A stretch of DNA of 64,000 bases from Leptolinea sp964420995 (GTDB lineage: Bacteria; Chloroflexota; Anaerolineae; Anaerolineales; Anaerolineaceae). The stretch lies in contig CAYQUX010000011.1 of NCBI GenBank assembly GCA_964420995.1, forward strand, positions 1 to 64,000, read 5' to 3'. The notes beneath the pieces are model-generated. The model ran no database searches. It saw only the letters and a list, made by a program, of their open reading frames with translations, and was not told the origin of the DNA. Position numbers and translations under genes: made by a program. Positions 17,772 to 27,052 of the stretch are shown piece after piece (position 1 is the stretch's first letter; each line of letters begins with the position of its first letter).

Positions 17772-18083
17772 ATGGCACAGAAAAAAGCAGATGGCGTGAT
17801 TGAAGCAGTACGATACAACGAACGTGGATTATTGAGTCTTATTCGTGTATATGAACGCCGTGGGCCAACCTATTCTGACCGGGTTCTTTTTACCCGTGAT
17901 CAATTGATGAAAGCATTACGCACCGGTAAAAAATTTTATGTGGGAAAACGAATTGAATCACTGGCCAGCACGTTTGAGCTTTCAAACGCGGTCCATCTTT
18001 CCGGGAATACTGACCACGAATGTATCATTTCCATTTCAGGCCAACCCGGGCGTGATGACCTCCCCGATGCGCCGCTTTTTTAA
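17772..18083 (+). CDS. Small conserved-looking protein, unknown function
   Basis: 103 residues, soluble, basic middle part, 29 bases downstream of tRNA-Pro and 23 bases upstream of the glycosyltransferase. It starts MAQKKADGVIEAVRYN and ends with an acidic DDLPDAPLF tail. There are no transmembrane segments and no domain I recognise. Its place between a tRNA and the GT2-rnhB pair, with tight spacing, suggests cotranscription. Confidence 0.75.
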   Translation: MAQKKADGVIEAVRYNERGLLSLIRVYERRGPTYSDRVLFTRDQLMKALRTGKKFYVGKRIESLASTFELSNAVHLSGNTDHECIISISGQPGRDDLPDAPLF

Positions 18084-18106
18084 GATGCCATTTTTACGGG
18101 TGTAAT

Positions 18107-18853
18107 ATGCGTCCAGATGAGACATCACCCTATCTCTCCATCATTCTTCCCGTCCATAATGAAGAAAACCGGCTCCCCAAAACCCTTGAGCAGGTGGAAC
18201 GGTTTATCGCCTCTCGATCGTTTAAATGCGAAGTCATTATTGTCGAAAATGGCAGCAGTGACCGTTCATTGGAAATAGCCCGCGAATACAGCCTGGGGAA
18301 TCCTGCCTTTCAGGTTTATCATGAGGATGCCCGGGGCAAAGGACTGGCCGTACGCAACGGCATGTTAAAAGCCAGCGGGCATTATCGCATTTTCTGTGAC
18401 GTTGATTTCTCCATGCCGGTGGAAGAGATAATGCGCTTTCTCCCTCCGCAGGTCAATAATGCAGATGTGGTGATCGGCTCCCGTGAAGCGAAAGGCGCGG
18501 TACGGTATAACGAACCCGCGTATCGTCATTTTATAGGCCGCATCTTCAATTCAATGGTGCGGTTCATGGTGCTACCCGGTCTGCAGGATTCTCAATGTGG
18601 ATTCAAGCTCTTTTCCGCCGCCTGTGCGGAAGATGTCTTCCAGAAGCAGACTCTGGGGGGGATGTCTTTCGATGTCGAGGTTCTCTTTATCGCCCGACGG
18701 GCAGGTTATTCCATCGTCGAAATTCCCATTCCCTGGTACTTCAACGCGGACAGCCGGGTAAAACTTGTGGATGATTCCCTGCGAATGGCCGTGGATCTGT
18801 ATCAAATTCGCCGTAACGGCCGTAACGGTCTGTATGGCCCGGCGCGCTCCTGA
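18107..18853 (+). CDS. Family 2 glycosyltransferase, dolichyl/polyprenyl-phosphate glucosyltransferase-like
   Basis: 248 residues, GT-A fold. N-terminal SIILPVHNEENRLPKTL, then VIIVENGSSDRS, and the metal-binding DVD in CDVDFSMP near residue 104. GVMSFDVE-like GGMSFDVEVLF and the QCGFKLF motif match the ALG5/DPG-synthase type, which transfers a sugar from an NDP-sugar to a polyprenyl phosphate at the membrane. No C-terminal transmembrane helices are present. It overlaps rnhB by 20 bases. Confidence 0.9.
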   Translation: MRPDETSPYLSIILPVHNEENRLPKTLEQVERFIASRSFKCEVIIVENGSSDRSLEIAREYSLGNPAFQVYHEDARGKGLAVRNGMLKASGHYRIFCDVDFSMPVEEIMRFLPPQVNNADVVIGSREAKGAVRYNEPAYRHFIGRIFNSMVRFMVLPGLQDSQCGFKLFSAACAEDVFQKQTLGGMSFDVEVLFIARRAGYSIVEIPIPWYFNADSRVKLVDDSLRMAVDLYQIRRNGRNGLYGPARS

Positions 18854-19496
18854 AATAATAGCTCCGGCCTGGCCGGACATCGCTTTTGAAACCGGGTTCT
18901 GGGAAGCCGGTAAACGGATAATCGCCGGTATTGATGAAGCCGGACGGGGCGCCTGGGCTGGCCCGGTGACAGCCGCCGCGGTAATCCTGCCCGCGGGAGA
19001 TTCGCACCTTCCTTCCCGACTGAAGGGTGTGCGCGATTCCAAATTGATGAGCCCCGGTCAACGCCGGAAGTGGGCTGAGATCATCCGAGATGTGGCAATA
19101 GCCGCCGGCAGTGGATGGGCGGACACGGAAGAGATCGAAACACTGGGTATTTTGCCTGCCACGCGCCTGGCCATGCGGCGCGCCATTGAGAACCTTTGCC
19201 AACCTGTCGATCATTTGCTCATTGACGCGGTCTCACTGCCAGATGTGGATTGTTCGCAGATCAGTCTTATCAAAGGTGATGCCCGCTCGTTGAGCATCGC
19301 GGCGGCTTCTGTCATTGCCAAAACAGAACGAGACCATTATATGGAATTACTGGAAGAAAAAATACCCGGTTATGGTTTTAGCCGCCATAAAGGCTATGGC
19401 ACAGCTTACCATCAGGCCAGACTGGCAATCCTGGGGGTATCTTCTGCCCATCGAAAGACATACGCCCCAATTAAAGTCCTTCTTGACAAAGAATAG
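18834..19496 (+). CDS. rnhB: Ribonuclease HII
   Basis: 220 residues. Removes ribonucleotides and RNA from RNA-DNA hybrids. The GIDEAGRGAWAGPV motif holds the catalytic Asp-Glu pair, the third acidic residue lies in LLIDAV, and SIAAASVIAKTERD plus the YGTAYH segment complete the family signature. The start at 18834 (MARRAP) overlaps the end of the glycosyltransferase gene. A terminator follows 58 bases downstream. Confidence 0.95.
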   Translation: MARRAPEIIAPAWPDIAFETGFWEAGKRIIAGIDEAGRGAWAGPVTAAAVILPAGDSHLPSRLKGVRDSKLMSPGQRRKWAEIIRDVAIAAGSGWADTEEIETLGILPATRLAMRRAIENLCQPVDHLLIDAVSLPDVDCSQISLIKGDARSLSIAAASVIAKTERDHYMELLEEKIPGYGFSRHKGYGTAYHQARLAILGVSSAHRKTYAPIKVLLDKE

Positions 19497-19554
19497 TGCA
19501 TCTGACTAAATAGAAAACAGTTGTTTCCCTTCTTATTGGGGCTAATTAAAAACA

Positions 19555-19584
19555 AAGGCCAACTCAAATCGGTGAGTTGGCCTT
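19555..19584. terminator. Hairpin terminator between rnhB and the convergent Ca2+-ATPase gene
   Basis: AAGGCCAACTCA pairs with TGAGTTGGCCTT around a 6-base loop. It serves either strand; AACAAAGGCC on the left gives the T-rich side for the minus strand. Confidence 0.75.
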
Positions 19585-19604
19585 ATCTGTATTACCCTGT
19601 GTAA

Positions 19605-22436
19605 CTACTTGCGGCTGAAAACGAACTTTTTGATCAATTCCGCGACGACGAACGGGATGATGAACAACGGAACAACTTCGACCCACTCAATCCATAACAG
19701 CGGCTGGGTATTGAAAATGGGATTCAAGAATGGCACATACACAACCATCATGACCAGCAGGAAGGAGGAAAGAACCGCCAGGTTCATCCATTTGTTCTTG
19801 AAGAACCCGATCTTGAAGACAGAGTAGCGCTCGGAACGGGCGGCGTATGCGCGGATCAGTTCGGAGAGGCTCAGGGTCACAAAAGCCATGGTGTGAGCCA
19901 TGTCAAAATCCATGGAAGGTGTAAAGATCTTGTCAAGAGTCTGACCCTCAACCATCAAGAAACCGATAACATAAGCGGCTAGCGTGGTGGCGGTATCAGC
20001 AATTGTCTGTATGGCAACCCCGATGGCCATCTTCTTGTTGATGATCGGTTCAGATGATGGGCGCGGTTTTTGATCCATCAGGTCCGGGTCACCTTTTTCG
20101 GTTCCCAGGGCGAGTGCCGGGGCGCCGTCGGAGATGAGGTTCAACCAGAGAAGCTGGATGGCGGTAAGGGGGGAACCCAATCCAAGCAACGTGGGAATGA
20201 AGATGATCAGGATCTCAGACATATTGCACGAGATCAGGAAGTACACGAACTTACGAATGTTGCTGTAAATCACGCGACCCTGTTCAACGGCGGCCACAAT
20301 ACTGGCGTAGTTATCGTCTGTCAGAACCATGTCAGCGGTCTGTTTGGCCACATCCGTACCGGTGATGCCCATGGCAACACCGATATCGGCGCGTTTAATG
20401 GCCGGGGCGTCATTCACGCCGTCACCGGTCATGGCAACCACCTGCTGGTTGGCGCGCAGCGCGTCAACAATGCGCATCTTGTGTTCGGGTGAAACCCGCG
20501 CGTACACATCCGTGGTTTGGGCTGCCTTGCGGAGTTCTTCGTCACTCAGATCATTGATCTGCGCGCCGGTGAACACGGAATGCCCGGGTTCAATCAGGCC
20601 GATCGATTCGCCAATGGCGCGGGCTGTGTTCGGATAGTCGCCGGTGATCATTACGGTGCGGATACCGGCATGGCGGGCTTTCAACAGGGCAGGCTTGACC
20701 TCGGGGCGCGGTGGATCGATCATGCCGATCAAGCCGACGAAAATCAGGTCTTCCTCGAGGGTTGACATATTTTCTTCACCCGGGTGCGCGTCCACCGTGC
20801 GGTATGCCAACCCGAGAACGCGCAGTGCGTCTTTGGTCATGGCATCATTGGCTTCCAGCACTTTGGCTTTCATGGCATCGTCCATGGGATGCGTGTGTTT
20901 ATCATCCATCGCCTGGACTTTGTTACAGAGTGAAAGCACGATATCCGGAGCGCCTTTGACCACGGCAACATAGCGGTCATTTGAACTGGGCTGGTAATAT
21001 GGAGAGAAGTCCTCTTCAGAAGCCTGCATGGCTTCATGCAGTGTTACCATGCGTTTGCGTTCCGAATCAAAGGGGATTTCCGCCTTGCGGGGGAATTTTT
21101 TCTTGTCACCCGTTACAGCTCCGGCTTTGGCCGCGGCAACCAGCAAAGAGGCTTCCGTCGGGTCGCCAATGATATGGACGCCTTTTTCATCTTCTTTGTC
21201 AGCCACTTCCAGGTGGGCGTCGTTGTTCAACATACCCACCCAAAGGGCGGTCTTCGCGCCGGGGTATTTGGTCAGGTCAACTTCCTTGCCATCCACCAGG
21301 AATTTTCCCTCGGTCGCGTAACCGGTACCGGTGATCTCAAAGAATTTTCCATCCACCCAGAGGCGGGTGACGGTCATTTCATTCTGGGTGAGGGTGCCGG
21401 TCTTATCGGTGCAAATAACAGTGGCGGAACCCAGGGTTTCCACGGAGGAAAGCCGGCGGATGAGCGCATGCCGGTTGACCATTTCGCGCATTCCCAGCGC
21501 CAGGCTGATGGTTACAATGGCGGGCAAGCCTTCAGGCACAGCGGCGATCGCCAGACTGACGGCGATCATGAATTGTTCAACCCAGTGCTGCGGGTCCAGA
21601 AGATCTGTCGCCCTGAACATACCCGTTGCGAAGACCAGCACACAAACGACGATGCAGGCGTAGCCGAGGGTTTTGCCCAGGTTATCCAGTTTTTTCTGCA
21701 GCGGAGTTTCTTCGGCTTCCACTTCCTGCAGCATTGTGGCAATCTGTCCCAACTGGGTGGACATGCCAGTGGAGGTGACCACACCAATACCACGGCCATA
21801 CGCCACCATGGTACCCATGAACGCGCAGTTGACCATATCGCCCAATGGCACTTCACCGGTTAGAACCAGCTCGGCATTCTTCTGAATGGGCAGGCTTTCG
21901 CCGGTTAGCGCGGCTTCTTCCACTCGGAGATTTACGGCTTCCGCCAGGCGCAGGTCAGCCGGAATAAAGTTACCGGCTTCCAGGTAAACCACATCGCCCG
22001 GTACAAGTTGGCTCGCGGGAATGGTGATACGTTTTCCATCGCGAACAATATGAGCCTCCGGCGAGGCCATCTTTTTCAACGCAGCCAGGGCTTCTTCAGC
22101 ACGTGATTCTTGAACCACACCCATGACGGCATTCAAAATGACGATCAACAAAATCGCAATGGCATCGACCCACTCTCCCAGGATGCCCGAAATGGCGGCA
22201 GCCACAAGGAGAAGGATGATGACAAAGCTCTTTAATTGATCGATGACCATTTGAAGGAAGGTACGTTTGGGTGCCTCCTGCAACTGGTTGGGACCATATT
22301 TTTGCATACGGCTTTCAACTTCGGCAGAAGTCAAACCCTGTTCAAGGTCTACTCCCAAACCTTTCAGTGTTGCGTCAATGGTCGATGTACTGTACGATGG
22401 TAACTTTTCTTTCTTAATTATTGTTTCCTTTGCCAT
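19605..22436 (-). CDS. P-type cation ATPase, Ca2+-transporting (P2A) type
   Basis: 943 residues. Membrane pump driven by ATP hydrolysis. The actuator loop TGES is at 178-181, the phosphorylated aspartate is D344 in DKTGTLTQNE, the M4 cation site reads PEGLP (301-305), and the hinge has TGDGVNDAPA. Ten transmembrane helices fit the hydropathy, with C-terminal M7-M10. The N-terminal cation ATPase domain is normal. Ca2+ export is the best guess; Na+ or K+ relatives of the same subgroup cannot be excluded. It is a single gene with its own upstream region (22437-22569). Confidence 0.93.
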   Translation of the reverse strand: MAKETIIKKEKLPSYSTSTIDATLKGLGVDLEQGLTSAEVESRMQKYGPNQLQEAPKRTFLQMVIDQLKSFVIILLLVAAAISGILGEWVDAIAILLIVILNAVMGVVQESRAEEALAALKKMASPEAHIVRDGKRITIPASQLVPGDVVYLEAGNFIPADLRLAEAVNLRVEEAALTGESLPIQKNAELVLTGEVPLGDMVNCAFMGTMVAYGRGIGVVTSTGMSTQLGQIATMLQEVEAEETPLQKKLDNLGKTLGYACIVVCVLVFATGMFRATDLLDPQHWVEQFMIAVSLAIAAVPEGLPAIVTISLALGMREMVNRHALIRRLSSVETLGSATVICTDKTGTLTQNEMTVTRLWVDGKFFEITGTGYATEGKFLVDGKEVDLTKYPGAKTALWVGMLNNDAHLEVADKEDEKGVHIIGDPTEASLLVAAAKAGAVTGDKKKFPRKAEIPFDSERKRMVTLHEAMQASEEDFSPYYQPSSNDRYVAVVKGAPDIVLSLCNKVQAMDDKHTHPMDDAMKAKVLEANDAMTKDALRVLGLAYRTVDAHPGEENMSTLEEDLIFVGLIGMIDPPRPEVKPALLKARHAGIRTVMITGDYPNTARAIGESIGLIEPGHSVFTGAQINDLSDEELRKAAQTTDVYARVSPEHKMRIVDALRANQQVVAMTGDGVNDAPAIKRADIGVAMGITGTDVAKQTADMVLTDDNYASIVAAVEQGRVIYSNIRKFVYFLISCNMSEILIIFIPTLLGLGSPLTAIQLLWLNLISDGAPALALGTEKGDPDLMDQKPRPSSEPIINKKMAIGVAIQTIADTATTLAAYVIGFLMVEGQTLDKIFTPSMDFDMAHTMAFVTLSLSELIRAYAARSERYSVFKIGFFKNKWMNLAVLSSFLLVMMVVYVPFLNPIFNTQPLLWIEWVEVVPLFIIPFVVAELIKKFVFSRK

Positions 22437-22569
22437 AATTACCTCGAAAAAAGGTTAATTGACCTTTAACACAGGTCTATATTTCAGGTGAATTTTTCGG
22501 TTTAAATTCTCCCGTTTGTAACAGATAATTTGCTTACCGTGTGAACGAATTATTCAAGATCACACAATC

Positions 22570-23838
22570 TCAATCTTTGGAACCCGGGCCAATATAGGTG
22601 CCATCCATTAAAACGGCATTTTTGGGAATGACTACAACCCCATCCCTAACAACCCAGTTCTCTGAATCCAGGTCTGTACCCCGCGGAAAAGGTTTGATGG
22701 TTACGTTTTTCCCGATACAGGCATTTTTATCAATAATGGCTCCCTCTATCCGGGTGTTCTCACCAATTCCCATGGAAACCGGCGGGTTGTCATCCTGATC
22801 CTGTTTCTCATAATAATCAGCGCCCATGATAATACTGTTTTCAATCTTCACACCGCTTTTTATCTGACTGCGCAGACCAATGATTGAATCATGAATATCC
22901 GCATGCTTGATGACGCATCCCTCAGCCAGCAAAACATTTTTTAATACACTTTCATTAACCGAGGAACACGGCAGAAATCGAGTGCCGCCATATATGGGCG
23001 TTTTCGGATCAAAGAAGTTAAAAGGAGGGTCAGGCCGGGTAAGCGCCAGGTTGGTCTCGTAGAAAGATCGGATAGTCCCGATATCCTCCCAGTAACCGGT
23101 GAAGTCAAATCCATAAACGGTGTGTGTTGTAATAGCCTGGGGAATGACATGACTGCCGAAGTCATCCAGTGGGTAATTGTTCAGAAGATCGAAAAGTGTT
23201 TCAATGCGGAAAAGGTATATACCCATGGAACCGAGAAATGGCTTTTCCGGGTCATCGCGACTGACCAATTCATCCAGCAGTTTTTGCTCGCGGGGTTTTT
23301 CCGCGAACTCCGTGAGCTGATAACTGGAATTTCTTTTTAAAATACCGAAACGGTTGGCTTCATTTTTCGCCACTGGCTGCACAGCCACGGTAATATCGGC
23401 GTTATGATCCCGGTGGAAGTTTGCCATGGCGGCATAATCCATGCGGTACAGGTGGTCACCGGCAAGGATGAGCACATATTTGGCGCGTGAAGAGCGAATT
23501 TCTCCAAGTTGTTTCCGAACGGCGTCGGCTGTACCCTGGTACCAATCGGTGTTCTGCATGGTCTGCTCTGCCGCCCAGATCTGTACCCACCCCGTGTGAA
23601 AATTATCAAAATTATAGTTGCGTGATATATGGCGGTGCAGTGAAACGGAATTGAACTGCGTCAGAATGGCTATTCGGTAAATTCCCGAATTAATGCAATT
23701 ACTGATGGGTATATCAATCAAACGATACTTTCCCGCCATTGGCACAGCCGGTTTCGAGCGCATTTTTGTTAAAGGATAAAGCCGGCTGCCACGTCCACCA
23801 CCGAGAATTACTGCAAGGATTTCGTCTTGTGATGGCAT
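22570..23838 (-). CDS. glgC: Glucose-1-phosphate adenylyltransferase
   Basis: 422 residues. Makes ADP-glucose for glycogen. The N-terminal ILGGGRGSRLYPLTKMRSKPAVPMAGKYRL signature (abbreviated key parts: GGGRGSRL, KPAVP) and a C-terminal left-handed beta helix are both present. I chose ATG 23838, since GGAG lies seven bases upstream; a TTG at 23856 is possible. A strong promoter (TTGACA-17-TATGCT) lies upstream. Standing alone here, without glgA or glgB in the window. Confidence 0.93.
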   Translation of the reverse strand: MPSQDEILAVILGGGRGSRLYPLTKMRSKPAVPMAGKYRLIDIPISNCINSGIYRIAILTQFNSVSLHRHISRNYNFDNFHTGWVQIWAAEQTMQNTDWYQGTADAVRKQLGEIRSSRAKYVLILAGDHLYRMDYAAMANFHRDHNADITVAVQPVAKNEANRFGILKRNSSYQLTEFAEKPREQKLLDELVSRDDPEKPFLGSMGIYLFRIETLFDLLNNYPLDDFGSHVIPQAITTHTVYGFDFTGYWEDIGTIRSFYETNLALTRPDPPFNFFDPKTPIYGGTRFLPCSSVNESVLKNVLLAEGCVIKHADIHDSIIGLRSQIKSGVKIENSIIMGADYYEKQDQDDNPPVSMGIGENTRIEGAIIDKNACIGKNVTIKPFPRGTDLDSENWVVRDGVVVIPKNAVLMDGTYIGPGSKD

Positions 23839-23877
23839 ATTCCACTCCATAGGCAATATTAATTATTTTCTAATATA

Positions 23878-23906
23878 AGCATACTGTTCAGATTTTTGTC
23901 TGTCAA
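23878..23906 (-). promoter_or_regulatory. glgC promoter
   Basis: On the minus strand TTGACA (23901-23906), a 17-base spacer and TATGCT (23878-23883). The predicted transcript starts about 30 bases before the start codon. Confidence 0.75.
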
Positions 23907-24121
23907 ATGACGAAAAGAATAAAAAAATCGTGAATCTTTCCGGGTATCCGTGTATTTTTACTGATTTTTTAAAGCTATTTTTGAATTATCGATAATAATG
24001 TGTATTGATGCGTTGATCTTCGGTTAGGTTTTCAGACTTACCGGAAAAATTTGCTTTCGGGAATTTTTAATCGCCCTATTTAATTACCGGGAAACAATTT
24101 TCGGGAGAATTGATATTTTTC

Positions 24122-27037
24122 ATGTCGCTGCGAACAAGACTGATCATTATGTTGTTAATTTTCATCATCCCCACCATCGGGTTAATGTTGGTTTTTCATT
24201 CCCGCCTGATAACTTCATTTCAAGATCAGATGGCTTCATTCCAATACAATACGACGAGATTGGTCGCCGGTTCGCTTAAGGATTACTATTTTGAGGGGCA
24301 TGATTTTCTGCAGTCGGTCAGTTTTCAAAATGGTAAATTACTAGATCCCGAAGAATGCGCCCTTACTCTGGACAGGGCAATCAACGACGCGAAACTATTT
24401 AAATCCATGGCCGTCCTGGATAAGGATGGCCGCGTTCGTTGTACCAGTGCGACATATACACTTCCGTCAAACGTGGACTTGCTCCCGGCTTTTCAGAAGG
24501 CAATTACGCGTGATGATTTCGCGCTGGGAAACAATCAAAACTACCTGCCTGGCGATTATGTTGAATTAAGTATGGCTTATCCCATGGAAGGCAAAGATGG
24601 GCAGAACTCGATCATCCTGGGGGTATTTGACGCCGGCCATATCGTATCGAAATTGGAAGCCATCGGTTTGCCAGACCAGACTGAAGTCTTCGTGTTTTCC
24701 CCGCAGGGGAAGGTTCTTTTTCCACCCCTGTCCGCCACGAGAAACGATGTTCAGGAACTGATCGGGTCCGTCAGGAGTTTTTATAATTCCGGCACACTAA
24801 CAGAACAATCCATGGTCATCAAGGGTTCTGATAACCTGGAAAGAAGGTTTCAGTTCGTCCCGATTGAGATGGATGAAGTTCTTATCATCGGTATTGGGAT
24901 ACCCGCCGGTCAATTTGTCAACGATGCCAACCGGTTTGTCACCGGAAATATCGTGGTCATTTCCCTGTTAACCCTGGCAATCTTGATCCTGGCTTATAGC
25001 GGAATACAGATTTCGGTTATCAAACCGCTACACGTGATCTCTCAAACAGCTGATGCGCTGGCTTCGGGCAACCACAACGCCCGCGCCGGACTCGGAAATA
25101 AAAAGGACGAAATTGGACGCCTGGCGCAAATTTTTGACAGGATGGCCGACGCCCTGGAAGAAAGTCGTTCCACGCTTGAAACGGAGACAAACCAAAAGCT
25201 GGCATTTCAGGAGAAATTCTTTCGCTTGTTTGAAGATTCCATCCTGGGGATTTTCCAGCTTAATAAAAATAGTCGTCTGATAGAAGCCAACAACGCTCTG
25301 GCTGGAATGTTCGGCTACTCTTCTGAAGAAGAAATGGTGGCCAGTGTGAACGGTCCGGCTGGCTCTTTTTTTATTTCCCAGTCTGATTATGAAAAGATCG
25401 CAAAGTTGATTTCACTGCGTATGCCGGTACGGATGGAAACCAGCTTTCGCCGGAAAGATGGATCTGTTTTTGACGGCAATCTTCATATGTGGGGAGTTTG
25501 GAGCGCGGCAGGAGAATTGGAAGCCATGGAAGGCTTCGTCGAAGATATAACTGAATCTAGAAATACCCGGCGGATGATCACAAAATTAAGTCAGGCTGTC
25601 GAACAGAATCCGATCGGAATCATCATCACCGATGGCAAAGGTGGGATTGAATACGCCAACCAGGGCGTTTTCAATGTGTTTGGATACACCCCGGAAGAAC
25701 TTGTTTCAAAAACCATGAATGAACTAATTCCACCATCCGTGCCGCCTGAAGATGTGGAGCGGATGCGCCTGATGATAAAAAGTGGAAATAAATACGAAGG
25801 GGAAATCCAGAATTTCAGGAAAGATGGGACCCCATTCTGGGAAAGGTTTGTTATTTCACCGATCACCCAATCAAACGGAACAGAAAGAAATTCACTTTGT
25901 CTGGTTGAGGATGTGACCGAACAATATCGCAACAGAGAGCGTATCTTCCAGCAGGTCGAAGAATTATCTGCATTACGTACCATTGACCTGGCCATCAGTT
26001 CAAACCTTGACCTGCTGGCAACCCTGAATATCATCTCCAACCTGGCTGTTAAGCACCTGGACGTGGACGCGGTGTGCATACTGGTTTATGACACGCAGTA
26101 CCACATGCTGCACAATATTGTCACGTACGGTTTCCAACAGGAGCCGCTCCTTGATATTCCCTTCCCGGCTGCCGCCGACCTGAGTGATTGGGAGCTGGTG
26201 GAGGAATTCTCCATCCACATTCCAGAAAATTTAATAGAGAATAAGTCAAACCATCTTCTTACCTTTCCGGTGGAAGAACAATTTCAAGCCTGTTTTGGCC
26301 TTCCCCTGGTAGCTAAAGCCGAAGTCAAAGGCTTGTTTGTCGTCTACCAGAAGAAGGCTTTCACCCCTGAGCAACACTGGCTGGATTTCTTCTATAACCT
26401 GGCCACGCAGACGGCAGTTGCCATGGACAATTACGAATTGTTCCGCAACCTGAAACAATCAAATACTGAACTATTACAGGCTTACGAAGCCACCATTGAA
26501 GGCTGGTCGAAAGCATTGAAATACCGTGACCAGGAAACAGAAGAACACAGCGTACGTACCACACGATTGACCGTGGACCTGGCGAGAAAAATGGGTTACC
26601 CGGCTGAGGAGCTGGTTTATATTCGGCGGGGCGCCCTGCTGCATGACATTGGAAAAGTTGCCGTGCCTGACAGCATTCTGAATAAACCCGGTCCACTAAC
26701 CGAGAATGAGTGGATGGAGATGAAAAAACATCCAGTGGCCGCCTATGAAGTGCTTTCTCCCATCCAATTCCTTAGCAGATCGCTGGATATTCCGTATTGC
26801 CACCACGAACGCTGGAACGGGACGGGGTATCCCCGCGGATTAAAAGGCGAGGAAATCCCCATGGCAGCGCGAATTTTCTCGGTAATTGATGTGTATGACG
26901 CATTGATGTCTGATCGGCCATACAGGCCTGCCTGGCCGGAAGAAAGAGTGATAGCGTATCTTCGTGAGCAGAGTGGAATTCAATTTGACCCGGCAGTGGT
27001 GGTGGCATTTCTGTCTTTATTGGAGAAACAGACGTAA
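24122..27037 (+). CDS. Membrane sensor with HAMP, two PAS, GAF and HD-GYP domains
   Basis: About 971 residues. Two transmembrane helices (near 8-30 and 280-300) enclose a sensory extracytoplasmic domain of the Cache type. Then come HAMP (about 305-360), PAS (about 365-480), PAS (about 490-615), GAF (about 630-780) and HD-GYP (about 795-965). The phosphodiesterase motifs are intact: ALLHDIGK, HHERWNGTGYP and a final SVIDVYDALMSDRPYR. It should hydrolyse cyclic di-GMP in response to an external and a cytoplasmic signal. ATG 24122 was chosen; a TTG at 24110 is too close to the GGGAGA element. The next gene, 15 bases downstream, carries the opposite activity. Confidence 0.93.
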   Translation: MSLRTRLIIMLLIFIIPTIGLMLVFHSRLITSFQDQMASFQYNTTRLVAGSLKDYYFEGHDFLQSVSFQNGKLLDPEECALTLDRAINDAKLFKSMAVLDKDGRVRCTSATYTLPSNVDLLPAFQKAITRDDFALGNNQNYLPGDYVELSMAYPMEGKDGQNSIILGVFDAGHIVSKLEAIGLPDQTEVFVFSPQGKVLFPPLSATRNDVQELIGSVRSFYNSGTLTEQSMVIKGSDNLERRFQFVPIEMDEVLIIGIGIPAGQFVNDANRFVTGNIVVISLLTLAILILAYSGIQISVIKPLHVISQTADALASGNHNARAGLGNKKDEIGRLAQIFDRMADALEESRSTLETETNQKLAFQEKFFRLFEDSILGIFQLNKNSRLIEANNALAGMFGYSSEEEMVASVNGPAGSFFISQSDYEKIAKLISLRMPVRMETSFRRKDGSVFDGNLHMWGVWSAAGELEAMEGFVEDITESRNTRRMITKLSQAVEQNPIGIIITDGKGGIEYANQGVFNVFGYTPEELVSKTMNELIPPSVPPEDVERMRLMIKSGNKYEGEIQNFRKDGTPFWERFVISPITQSNGTERNSLCLVEDVTEQYRNRERIFQQVEELSALRTIDLAISSNLDLLATLNIISNLAVKHLDVDAVCILVYDTQYHMLHNIVTYGFQQEPLLDIPFPAAADLSDWELVEEFSIHIPENLIENKSNHLLTFPVEEQFQACFGLPLVAKAEVKGLFVVYQKKAFTPEQHWLDFFYNLATQTAVAMDNYELFRNLKQSNTELLQAYEATIEGWSKALKYRDQETEEHSVRTTRLTVDLARKMGYPAEELVYIRRGALLHDIGKVAVPDSILNKPGPLTENEWMEMKKHPVAAYEVLSPIQFLSRSLDIPYCHHERWNGTGYPRGLKGEEIPMAARIFSVIDVYDALMSDRPYRPAWPEERVIAYLREQSGIQFDPAVVVAFLSLLEKQT

Positions 27038-27052
27038 ATTAAGTAGGAAACC